A stretch of 64,000 bases of DNA from Zingiber officinale (Eukaryota; Streptophyta; Magnoliopsida; Zingiberales; Zingiberaceae): positions 29,907,891 to 29,971,890 of the forward strand of contig NC_055990.1 of the NCBI RefSeq assembly GCF_018446385.1. The letters run 5' to 3'. A program made the position numbers and the translations under genes. Positions 1 through 12,012 of the stretch are shown here, one piece after another (within the stretch, counting starts at the first letter, position 1; every line of letters begins with the position of its first letter). The notes beneath the pieces were generated by a model that worked only from the letters and a program-made list of their open reading frames with translations, had not been told where the DNA came from and ran no database searches.

Positions 1-1218
1 CCCATCATAGAGTTCCTCCGCTCGGGAGCCACACCGACCGATCGGGATGAAGCCCAGCTGCTCAGGAGGAGGGCCGGTCGGTTCACACTCATCGGTGATC
101 AGCTCTACAAGAAGACTTTCTCACGTCCGCTGTTGAAATGCGTGAGCTCGGAAGACTCGGCTTACATTCTCCAAGAAGTACATCAAGGATCGTGTGGAGG
201 GCATCCGGGCGGACGATCATTAGCTAAGAAGATCCTGCTAGCTGGATACTTTTGGCCGACCTTACAAATAGACGCCGCTCGGACAGTATCTACATGCCTT
301 TCGTGCCAGAAGTATCACAACTTCTCCCACCGACCGGCAGAGGAGATGAAGGCATCAACCGTCTCATGTCCGTTCGATCAATGGGGAATGGATATCGTGG
401 GTCAATTTCCGATGGCGACCGGGCAGAGGAAATTTTTGCTGGTGGCGGTCGATTATTTCTCCAAGTGGGTGGAAGCCGAGCCACTAGCCAGGATCACCGA
501 ACAGATGGTCAAAAAATTCATATGGCAACACATCATCTGTAGGTTCGGTATCCCTCGCCGATTGGTTTCCGACAATGGGCGGCAATTCACAGGGAAGGTG
601 CTAGAAGATTGGTGCAAAAGCTATGGCATTGAGCAACACTTCACGTCCGTGGCTTACCCCCAAAGCAACGGTCAAGCCGAAGTAGCCAACCGGGAAATTC
701 TCCGTATTCTGCGCGCTCGGCTCGACCACGTGGGAGGAAGTTGGCCGGATGAAGTGCCGGGCATTTTATGGGCCATCCGGACGACTCCTAAGGAAGCGAC
801 GGGCGTCACACCTTTTCATCTGGTGTACGGCGGCGAAGCAGTCATTCCGGTTGAAGTCGGCGTCGAGTCCGTCCGGGTCCAATTGTACGATGAAGGCAAC
901 GCCGATCGGAGGAACATGGAGCTGGATTTGATTGACGAGGAGCGAGCCAAGGCATCCGTTCGGCTGATGGCATACCGTCAACGAATGAAGCAAAACTACA
1001 ACCGCCGCGTCATTCCCCGATCATTCCAGGTCGGCGACCTTGTCTGGAAGAAAGTCAAACCGGTCGGCGACGTCGGCAAGCTTGAAGCTCCGTGGGCAGG
1101 CCCCTTCAAAATCATCGAAAAGCTCCGCTCGGGCGCATATTATTTGGAGGATGAGGACGGCCGACAGCTAGATAGACCGTGGAGCGCGAACCACCTCCAG
1201 CCTTACCGGGCGGGGTGA
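1..1218 (+). CDS. Tat-type gypsy pol, C-terminal part: integrase
   Basis: The reading frame is open from the first base of the window, so this is the tail of a longer polyprotein. An H2C2 zinc-binding segment (nt about 176-320) is followed by the catalytic core: the first Asp is in MDIVGQFP (codon at 391), the second in SDNGRQF (571), and the Glu in NGQAEV (679), with 35 residues between the second Asp and the Glu, as expected for retroviral-type integrases. A C-terminal module with WAGPFKI (nt about 1097-1117) resembles the GPY/F domain of gypsy integrases. In the cell this enzyme would insert element cDNA into chromosomes. No chromodomain is evident after it, which fits the Tat lineage. Family assignment is by motif recognition. 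Confidence 0.93.
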   Translation, partial: PIIEFLRSGATPTDRDEAQLLRRRAGRFTLIGDQLYKKTFSRPLLKCVSSEDSAYILQEVHQGSCGGHPGGRSLAKKILLAGYFWPTLQIDAARTVSTCLSCQKYHNFSHRPAEEMKASTVSCPFDQWGMDIVGQFPMATGQRKFLLVAVDYFSKWVEAEPLARITEQMVKKFIWQHIICRFGIPRRLVSDNGRQFTGKVLEDWCKSYGIEQHFTSVAYPQSNGQAEVANREILRILRARLDHVGGSWPDEVPGILWAIRTTPKEATGVTPFHLVYGGEAVIPVEVGVESVRVQLYDEGNADRRNMELDLIDEERAKASVRLMAYRQRMKQNYNRRVIPRSFQVGDLVWKKVKPVGDVGKLEAPWAGPFKIIEKLRSGAYYLEDEDGRQLDRPWSANHLQPYRAG

Positions 1219-1674
1219 AAGGTGTGCCAATGTAAATCATCCTGTGTACTTTTTTCGACTGAATACTTGAAATGCAGAAATGAAAAATCAAGAGAACAAA
1301 TATAAGGCATCGTCAACAAGGAACGAAGGCCCCGCGTCGTTTGGCCGGAGGTAAATGGGTCGAGCCAAGCGCTCGAAGATCGAAGACCCAGTACCTTCCG
1401 GATGGAGGTAAATTATCCGAGCCAAAATGCTCGACGAAGCAGACCCTGAGCTGTTTGGCCAGGAGTACGTTCTCCAAGCTAGGTGAAAAGGGCATATGGA
1501 TTATCCGAACCAAGCGCCCGAATAGTAAAGGCCTCCCAACCGATTGGATTCGCAAGCAAATGACACGTGTCGTTCGGCCGGGCACAAAGACTGTCCAAGC
1601 GCGAGATAAGTTATGAGGGCCAAGGTCGCTCGACCTGGCGAGGAGTTAGCCTTAAAGGCCGTCTAGCCCAGAAG
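1219..1674 (+). other. Non-coding spacer after gypsy pol
   Basis: GC-rich sequence with recurring GAGCCAAG/GCTCGAAG words but no convincing coding frame. It leads into the tandem array and belongs to the long region between pol and 3' LTR of the Tat element. Confidence 0.5.
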
Positions 1675-2790
1675 TTAAACCGGAGAGCCGCGCCGATCGG
1701 CTATAAACATCCGCGCCGACGAGCTCCGTCGTTAAAAATCGAGAGCTGCGCCGACCGGCTATAAATAACCGCGCCGACGAGCTCCGTCGTTAAAGATCGA
1801 GAGCTGCGCTGATCGGCTATAAACATCCGCGCCGACGAGCTCCGTCGTTAAAAATCGAGAGCCGCGCCGACCGGCTATAAATAACCGCGCCGACGAGCTC
1901 CGTCGTTAAAGATCGAGGGCCACGCCGATCGGCTATAAACATCCGCGCCGACGAGCTCCGTCGTTAAAAATTGAGAGCCGCGCCAACCGGCTATAAATAA
2001 CCGTGCCGACGAGCTCCGTCGTTAAAGATCAAGAGCCGCGTCGATCGGCTATAAACATCCGCGCCGACGAGCTCCGTCGTTAAAAATCGAGAGCCGCGCC
2101 GACCGGCTATAAATAACCGCGCCGTCGAGCACCGACGTTAAAGATCGAAAGACGAGCCGGCGTCTATAAACTCTCCGAGCGGAAGACCGACAAGCTCCGT
2201 CGTTAAAGATCGAGAGCCGCGCCGATCGGCTATAAACATCCGCGCCGACGAGCTCCGTCGTTAAAGATCGAGAGCCGCGCCGATCGGCTATAAACATCCG
2301 CGCCGACGAGCTCCGTCGTTAAAAATCGAGAGCCGCGCCGATCGGCTATAAATAACCGCGCCGTCGAGCACCGACGTTAAAGATCGAAAGACGAGCCGGC
2401 GTCTATAAACTCTCCGAGCGAAAGACCGACGAGCGCCGTCGTTAAAAATCGAGAGCCGCGCCGACCGGCTATAAATAACCGCGCCGTCGAGCACCGACGT
2501 TAAAGATCGAAAGACGAGCCGGCGTCTATAAACTCTCCGAGCGGAAGACCAACGAGCTCCGTCGTTAAAGATCGAGAGCCGCGCCGATCGGCTATAAACA
2601 TCCGCGCCGACGAGCTCCGTCGTTAAAGATCGAGAGCCGCGCCGATCGGCTATAAACATCCGCGCCAACGAGCTCCGTCGTTAAAGATCGAGAGCCGCGC
2701 CGACCGGCTATAAACATCCGCGCCGACGAGCTCCGTCGTTAAAAATCGAGAGCCTCGCCGACCGGCTATAAATATCCGCGCCGTCGAAAC
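1675..2790 (+). repeat. About 58-bp tandem repeat array in the Tat element
   Basis: Roughly 18-19 units, each carrying CGGCTATAAA, CCGCGCCGACGAG and CTCCGTCGTTAAA. Two alternating sub-types differ around TATAAACATCC versus TATAAATAACC. A third variant unit with GACGAGCCGGCGTCTATAAA is interspersed about three times, giving a higher-order pattern from about 2120 on. Long minus-strand open frames here are by-products of repeats free of stops in that frame. Tat-lineage elements are known to carry variable tandem repeats in this region and can seed satellite DNA. Confidence 0.9.
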
Positions 2791-3104
2791 TAATGACGCC
2801 AAATAACGAGCGTTCTCAAGTACTAAATTGACTAAGTCTGATCGGCCATCAGTTTGCCAATACTTCGCACTCACTGAATGCGAACAGCATAGCCAAGCGC
2901 TAAACGATTTCGAGGAAAACAAGTCAACTGATTAACCCGATCGGTCGTCTAGTGGGGAACACGTGGAGCTTAACTGATTCTACGAATAAGCACCAAAACA
3001 AACAAAAATACAAGCAAAGGAGCACAACTAGGCCGAACGGCGCGTACAAAAATTTTACATCCGCAAAACGGATGAAATACAGAAGGTACTTGGAGGAACT
3101 CGTC
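2791..3104. other. Spacer between repeat array and antisense gene
   Basis: Moderate-GC sequence without recognisable coding content. It would include the 3' untranslated part of the antisense transcript of the Tat element. Confidence 0.4.
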
Positions 3105-5288
3105 TCACTCCGAGTCCTCAAAATTAAAAAAGGCGTCCGGGATATCGTCAATCATAGCCGCCAGATCTGAAGAGGGAATGCTCAGGTCAGCAAGAAGATG
3201 CCCACCCTTCTTCAGGTACGCCACGGTGACCTTGACCGCCTCGGCGAAAGTTGAAGAGACGTTGCCACCAAATTTTGCGCCGAACCGCTCCGAGCGGAGG
3301 TATTCTTGGCGCGCTGCTGCTAGGCGACTCGGCTCCCCTTCCTTGTACTTTCTGAAAGCCGCTCGAGAGGCAATTAGCGAGTCCTGGAGAACTTTTTGGT
3401 CCACCTCCGCTTTAGTGCGTTCAGCGGAGCGCTCATCCCGTTCGGCAGCTAGTTGGACTTCCAGATTCTTAGAATGCTGATCTAGGGCGCGGACTTCAAC
3501 TTTCATCTTGTCCAGATCAGCAATCGCTCGCTTCTTCCGGCTACTGGCACGCTTCACGTCTACGTCGCGTGTCTTCACCAGGCCTTCAAGTCGAGCCACC
3601 TCCGTAGCCAGGTCGGCGGCCTTCTTCTGTTCGGCCTCGCGGGCTTGTTTCTCCCGCTCGGCCGACGGACCCCCTGAAACTTGGAGTTTTTCCATGAGGT
3701 CCTCTAGCTCGGCCAGCCGATGGCTGGTGGCGATTTGCTCCGCCCAATGCTGTGAGGAAAATAACAAAGTCAGGAACTGAACAGTAGCATGGCACAGGAA
3801 GAAAAATGAACCTACCTGAGTGGCTTGCTGCATATGGTTATCGCCGAGCTGCTTGGGCGTCATGAGGGCAACCCGAATTTGAGCGTCCTCGAACAGCTTG
3901 GCGAGTGGACCCGTCAAGGTTATCTCATGAACGGGGCTTGAGGGCCGATCGACAGACAGTAAATATTCCTCCGATGGGAATCGAAGGGTAGTCTTGACGG
4001 TCGGGTGGCCGGCCGGCACTTCCTCAGCCGCAGTCGCCTGGCCCGAGGACTCCCCTATGGTTGAAGTCTCGCCCAACCGTCGTAAGCGACGACGAGTCAG
4101 TGGAGGAGAGCCAGAGGGCTGTGCAGTGGGCGAGGCCACGGGGGTCCTGATCTGCGACGGCGTGCGACTGGGCGAAGCGACCCCGATCGGCGCCTGGGGT
4201 TCGCCTTCTCGGGTCGGCGGGAGGCTGGGGTCTCTTCGACGTTTCCGCCGAACTTCCAGTGGGGGATCCCCGACCTGGGGGACTCCCAGCTCTGCTGGAG
4301 CAGAGGAAACAGGATCCGCCTCAACCTCCGTTGAAGCGGCTGAGGTAACTTCTGTTTCAGGGGCGGACTGCGTCCCCCCCTCTCCTGTAGCTGCCGGGCG
4401 GCTGGGGATAAGACCCCGCTCGGCGAGTTCTTTTTTAGTCGCCGCCTCAATTTCCACGGCCTTCAACTTCAGATGATCGGTGGCCTTGGAGCGTCACATG
4501 ACTTCAGCTGTAATGGAAGAAATTAAAATCAGTTAGACAAAAAAGGCGAGGAGAGTAAAAAGTCCTTACTCATGCGGTAGGGGAGATTGGCCCGAACGGG
4601 AGATAATCCGAAAATATACAACACCCCCTTGAGAAGCAACTGGTCGATCTTGTACCGCTGACCGGACAACCAGTTCGCCGTATGAAGGTAAGCCGGGTTG
4701 CTTCTGAATTTGCCGAGCTCCGGCTGGGTCGGCACGGCGGTCTGCCATTTGGTTCGAAATGCTGGCCGCTCGGGAAGTCGGATATAGAAGAAAAATTCCT
4801 TCCAGTGCTTGTTGGAGGTCGGCATATTATCAAAAAAATTTAAAGCCTATTCTACTCTGGAAAATGAAAGTGCCCAAATCGGATTGTTTGGGGTAGAAGA
4901 AGAAGTGGAATATTTTGGGGTCAAGTGGGATACTATGCAGCTTAAAGAGGACCACCCCGCTCAGCAACCTAAAGGAGTTCGGCACAAGTTGGCCAAGCGG
5001 GATGCGGAAATAATTACAAACCTCCAAAATGAATGGATGGGTAGGAAATCTAAGGCCGCCCTGGAATTGGTCTAGAAAAAAGCAAATGGTGCCGATCGGC
5101 GGGTTATGGGGCCGATCGGACGGGTCGGCTATAATTATTTCGTGGTCATCAGGGATCCCATACGTCCGAACAAGACGCCGAGCGCCCTCTTCATCAAACC
5201 GACTCTCCATGGTCATATACCAAGGGCCATGAACACCAACAGCGGGCTCAAAGGAGCTTGTCATCTCGGAGAAGCAATAAGATGGCAA
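3105..5288 (-). CDS. Antisense gene of the Tat element, gypsy-type transposon domain plus coiled coil
   Basis: Runs opposite to pol, from an ATG at 5288 down to 3105. The N-terminal part contains DPSDRPHNPP, GTICFFLDQFQGGLRFPTHP and RIPLGQLVPNSFR, which I recognise as the plant 'putative gypsy type transposon' domain (PF04195-like). A middle part with NKHWKEFFF continues it. The C-terminal half is Pro/Ser/Thr-rich with RKRRRDPS, then a long Glu/Lys/Arg/Ala-rich coiled coil (about 3300-3750). Antisense ORFs of this sort are known in Tat elements; their job is unproven. Introns are likely, since splice-like borders can be seen. The gene looks lightly broken, with roughly one or two breaks. A TATA-like site lies upstream at 5501-5509. 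Confidence 0.75.
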
Positions 5289-5500
5289 GAAACCAGAGGA
5301 ACGGGAACGAAAGAGGCAAAACGACTTGGGAGGACCTTGTAAACGAAGGGAGAAGACTCACTGAGAAGGAAACGGACGGAAAAGATCACCGGTGGGATGG
5401 TAACCGCCGAAAAACAGGAACTGGATCGTTGGAGGTCGCAGCAAAAGAAGAGGCGGAAGGACAACGCACAAGCAAGCATACGACGAAGGAAGTAGACGGA

Positions 5501-5509
5501 GGCTTTATA
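5501..5509 (-). promoter_or_regulatory. Possible TATA box for the antisense gene
   Basis: On the minus strand the sequence reads TATAAAGCC, about 215 bp upstream of the antisense start codon, a plausible place for a core promoter with a 5' leader of about 190 bases. It matches by motif and position only; AT-rich motifs of this kind also arise by chance. Confidence 0.35.
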
Positions 5510-5854
5510 CAGCCGAGGCTGGTTGGCCTCCGCCGTCGGATGCAGGTCACGAGAGACGAGGTCATCATCTAACCGTCCATTTCAAAGTAATCGGCGTCCC
5601 ATCGTACGGATCATCACCGCCACGCAAGAAGAGTCACGTCGTCACCAGGCGCAATTAAGGCGCCCATACCACGCATGCTTCGGTTTAATGAAGAGGATTT
5701 GCGTGATTTTCGAGAAGATTTAGACAAGCAAACATCCACGTTGAGCGACAAGACCACCAAAACGAAGAGCCGAGCGGCTGAATTTGGCAGAAGGGCCGAA
5801 CGGCCCCAGGGATATTATAAGCGACGGAAAGGCGGCGACCGACCGCTCGGACAC

Positions 5855-7845
5855 TGTTGGGTTCTTCGGGCCGCGAAAACCGCTTTTTCGCGTCGCGGAA
5901 ACCCCGAAGGACCCAAAGCCGTAGATCTGTGCAAAGATTCGTATACAAAATTTGAAAAACTATTTCTTGTACGAGTTCACGAACTGATCTACTACTTAGA
6001 TCTACAAGGAAAAATGTTTACCCTTGTAGCGTGCCTTTCGCAATCCCGCAAGGTCCAAAATCGTTGGAACTCAAGATTGTCAACGTAGACAATCCTCTCT
6101 CGGTATCCACACGAACAAGGAGGGTTCTCTAACTCTCAAGGATGGAAGAGAGAGCACCACAAGTGTACTAGCACTCTCTAGATGCTCTCGGATGGGATTG
6201 GAAAGAAGAGAAAAGAAGAGAAAACAAGAAGAATCTCACCACTCCTCTAGTAGTCTTCTCCTTTGTGACCTTCACACTCTCTTATTGTCTTGGACTTAAC
6301 TCACACCTCTCCTCCCAATGAAGTGCACGGCAACCATCAGCCATGGAGAGCCAAAGCAAGAAGGAAGATGATACAATAAAACCACATCAATGCACACAAA
6401 TGAAAAAACTCCACACCATTAAGTGTGGCCGGCCACATAACTCCTCTCATTAATGTGGCCGGCCACATTAAAGAAAGGAGAGTGTAACCTCCAATGAGGT
6501 GGCACACCTCATGAGGTGGAGGTGATGTGGCAACTATGTGTCATGCCATGTAGGATGAGTCAACCTACATGATGTGGCAATGCATCAAGTCAAACTTGAT
6601 GTTTCAACTTCCAATTTGGTCAAGTCAAACTTGACTCAATCTCTTCCTTGTTGAGTTAAATCCAAGCTTTGATTCAAGTCAATTTTAATTTAATGAATCT
6701 CAATTCATTAATATAAATTGACTCAATGAATCAAATGTAAATTAGACTCATTCAACAATTGAATCTAATTGAGTCTAACTCAATAAGTCTAATTCGAATC
6801 CAATCTTTGGTTCATCATATGAACCTAATCCTATTGGTTCATCATATGAACCTAATCTCCATCCACATGTTCTTTGTGTGTGACCCAATAGGTTCTTGTA
6901 ACGTTGGCAATGTTTCTAAACTCTTTTAGAAACATAAGCAATGAGCGGCATCTAGCAATACATCATTGCTACCCAAGTTACAAGAAATGTTGAGATCCAA
7001 CATCACCTTGTGACTACTAATTGTGACTCCTCACAATATGTGACATTGTCCTTCTATCCTTGACATCTAGATTGATCAATGTGAGGCATAGACCGTGTCA
7101 TCCTCTAATCAATCTAAATCTTGAACTACAAGTAGACGCACTCGATCAAATGAGCTCAACATCTAATGTTGACTCATTTGGGCATGGTCATGCACTTAGT
7201 GGTCTCACTCTATCAAGAATAGCGATGTCGCTCCCGTCATATGGGAGGGATAGATCCCATCTACATCACTCACATCCCTCTGCATAATTCGTTATATACC
7301 CAGTAATCACCTTTATAGTCCACCCAGTTACGGGTGACGTTTGACGAAACCAAAGTACATAACTCCTTATGTAGGGATCCATGGTGACTTCAGGTCTAAG
7401 GACTAATAGTCATACTAATAGCCACATGAGAAAGTATATGACACTCATATAACGATCCATGATACTTTCTCATGGCGGGCCATTCAGTATACATTCTCCA
7501 ATATATACCCATGTGTCAACTTGATATCTCCATATCCATGACTTGTGAGATCAAGTCATCGAGTTGACCTACATGCTAGTCTTATTGCATTAACATCGTC
7601 CCTGAATGTTAATACTCGACTAGGAATGATTAAGAGTAGTGTTACCTATATCATCTCACTATCGATTCAACCAATCGATTGATATAGGTAAGAACGATCT
7701 ACTCAAGGACGTTACTATACTTAGTTTATTTGGCACTAAAACAAATAAGCATAATAACCAAACTATTGCCTTTATTAATATAAGAATATGATATACATGA
7801 GTCCATACAATCATCAAATGATTGGCTCTAGGGCTCTAACTAACA
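5855..7845 (-). mobile_element. Solo LTR, copia-like, inserted in the Tat element
   Basis: Ends are TGTTGG at the left and CTAACA at the right, 1991 bp apart, bracketed by a perfect 5-bp duplication GACAC at 5850-5854 and 7846-7850. No primer site, gag or pol lies between, so it is a solo LTR left by recombination between two LTRs. Minus orientation is inferred because the reverse strand begins TGTTAGTTAGAGCCCTAGAG, which resembles the start of common plant copia LTRs. It contains short internal duplications, such as two close copies of GGTTCATCATATGAACCTAA and GTGGCCGGCCACAT words. It separates the antisense gene's upstream region from the Tat 3' LTR. Confidence 0.88.
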
Positions 7846-7907
7846 GACACATAATCCAGTCAGTCGGACTCACTGCCTCCTTCGACTAGACTTGAAGGGA
7901 AGGCAAG

Positions 7908-8587
7908 TGATCCGGCGATAAGAATGGGGGATCCACTTCCTGAAGGGTCTCAGCTTGAGGACAGTTGGAGGGCTAAGCGGTTAATGGCCGCGCTGGGGTT
8001 TCCGACGCCAAGGCGGGAGAACCGAATGGCCGAGCGGGGCGTCTGCCCAGCTGGGACTGAAGGCCGAGCGGGTGGTCCGTTCGGCCAGGACAAGGGCGAG
8101 GGTACGAAGGTTAGCCGAGCGGCCTATCCGTTCGGCTCAGAATATGGGATGTCAGCAAAGGCATGTCTGATGATTATGCCGTACACAAGAGTGCACGAGG
8201 GAGGATCTCGCCGTCACATCATGGAGGGGTTGATACAGTAGCGGTATGGCCTTATGGGCGTCTTTCTGACAGACTCATATCTGGGCATAGTCCTTCTGAC
8301 AGACCCATACCTGGGCATGGTCGAAAACAGTAGATGACTTCGATTGGCGCGCCCAGGCTCCTTGGAGAGGTCTATATAAGGTCTCCGTTTCTTCACCGGA
8401 GAGGGACAGGTCTTCTGTTTCTGAGACACCTCTTCATCTATTTCCTCGCCTGATTTGAGCATCGGAGGGCCGTCGCCGGGACACCCCTCCCGGCTCGGTT
8501 TTGTTGCAGGTTCGCCGGAGAACTCGAGGATCCAGCAGGGAGCGCCACATCCCCAGCGTTCGTTGACCCCTGATTCGGACAGGATCA
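7908..8587 (+). repeat. 3' LTR of the Tat element
   Basis: A 680-bp segment starting TGATCCGG and ending GACAGGATCA, preceded by a purine-rich tract (GAAGGGAAGGCAAG) that can serve as the polypurine primer for plus-strand synthesis. AT-rich host DNA starts right after it. A related LTR with the same terminal words lies in minus orientation at 40239-41039. Confidence 0.87.
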
Positions 8588-9255
8588 ATAATATAATATA
8601 ATATAATATATTAATATTTTGATAAAAAATATAATTCATATTATTATATAATAATAAAATAAAAATATCAATTGGTGTAAAAATTAGATAAAAATATATT
8701 TGACTGATCTAAATTCTAAAAATTTATTTATCTTTACTGATTATCCCTCACCAGACACCGTCTTAATAATTAATATTAATTTAAAAAAATTTTGTTTTAA
8801 ACTGATGTAAATTTATTTTTATTAAACTTTGGAATTAAGCTATAATATTTAGGTTAAAAGAAATAAAAATTTAAAAAACACTAACACACGCGGAAGAGTA
8901 GAGTTATTTTATATTTAAATAATAAGCATAAACTAATAATAAAAAATTGAATTATAAAGTTAAAAAAAAATCAAAACCACAAGTACATAAATGTTGCTCT
9001 ATTATAACGGAAAATACCACTGGCAATAATCGGTAATTAGCACTGTATAAGGCATTCACGAACATGCTTGAAAATTATTAATAGAGTTCAAAAATCAAAT
9101 GGCCGAATTATGAGAAATATGATCCACATAGTGAAAATGTTCTGAAAAATAACTGCTAAGCGACGACGCAGCAATAGACTGTTAACTATATCCTGAAAGA
9201 CGTGAAAGGACACCGAAACCAAAACGTCAAACAGTTGATCCCAAGAAACCTCAAA
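8588..9255. other. Intergenic AT-rich DNA and RPL23 3' region
   Basis: Very AT-rich; no gene or clear repeat seen. The right part (from about 8980) should contain the 3' untranslated region of RPL23. Confidence 0.5.
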
Positions 9256-11314
<2,059 letters not shown>

Positions 11315-11380
11315 GTTGGAACAGCAGGAAGCTCCGCGCGGCCACCGAAAGAGCAGGCGATTGCTTCACCCTCGCTTGAA

Positions 11381-11387
11381 ATTTATA
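11381..11387 (-). promoter_or_regulatory. TATA-like box of RPL23
   Basis: Reads TATAAAT on the minus strand about 67 bp upstream of the start codon, leaving room for a short 5' leader, as is normal for plant ribosomal protein genes. Confidence 0.5.
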
Positions 11388-11405
11388 GCTGGAAGACACA
11401 GAACC

Positions 11406-11413
11406 TAGGGTTT
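11406..11413 (-). promoter_or_regulatory. Telo-box of RPL23
   Basis: On the minus strand the sequence is AAACCCTA, the telo-box known to be enriched upstream of plant ribosomal protein and other translation genes. It lies about 90 bp before the start codon and about 20 bp upstream of the TATA-like site. Confidence 0.6.
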
Positions 11414-11414
11414 T

Positions 11415-12012
11415 GACGACGCATGATTTGACGATATTGCCACTAGACCAAATGGCGGTTCAAACCGGCGAATTGAAAATTTTCTCCGGTTCACAAAAAT
11501 AAAATTACCCGACCCGGTTCCATCAAATTATTTTAAATTCTTTATTAACAAATATATTGATAATTAGTCCATTTATTAGTTTATCAACAAGATGTTAAGC
11601 ATATACAAATTTCACTTGCAACATCTGTTAAATTAGGGAATAAGTCATGTATAATTCACAAGCTTCATATATTTTATGATGTTTTCGTGTTAACTTAAAG
11701 AAACAATAATATCTCATATTCTATTCGTCTAAAATTTCTTTGAAATTCATCAAGAAGTCGATAATATTGAATCCATTCGAGTCAAGTACATAATGCAAAT
11801 GCAATATATAAAACAACAGGGGAGCAAAAAGTGTTAGAACTCAAAATATGAGCATTTAATTTGAAAAGGCGGTCTGAAAACAGTTGCCATTATTGCAAAA
11901 GATCAAAAAGAAGTATAAATGTATGCACAAAGCGCCTTCGAGCATATGTTCTTCATTTGCTTCGGCCCAAGGTGAGTTTGGAGGCAACTGAACATTTGAA
12001 ACACTCAAGAAA
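11415..12012. other. Intergenic region between RPL23 and the EF-hand gene
   Basis: AT-rich DNA holding the distal RPL23 promoter and, nearer 12012, the 3' untranslated region of the CML21-like gene. No further gene or transposon end is recognised. Confidence 0.5.

Larger units (their letters stand above)
1..8587 (+). mobile_element. Ty3/gypsy Tat-type LTR element, 3' half
   Basis: The 5' half lies outside the window. Seen in order: end of pol with integrase, a GC-rich tandem-repeat array, an antisense gene, and a 3' LTR with inverted ends TGATCC and GGATCA. A copia-like solo LTR is nested at 5855-7845. The order integrase, long non-coding region with tandem repeats, antisense gene, LTR is the known layout of Tat-lineage plant elements (Retand, RIRE2 and Grande types). 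The visible part of pol is open; the antisense gene looks lightly damaged. Because the 5' LTR is missing, neither age nor full target duplication can be read; the five bases after the LTR are ATAAT. Confidence 0.88.

Noticed and set aside
1675-2790. CRISPR-like regular repeats (58-bp units)
   Set aside because: Units are directly adjacent with no unique spacers and lie in a plant gypsy element, so this is a tandem array.
2049-2922. Minus-strand open frames with repeated YSRSARLSIFNDG words
   Set aside because: They are translations of the tandem array; the protein repeats simply follow the DNA repeat.
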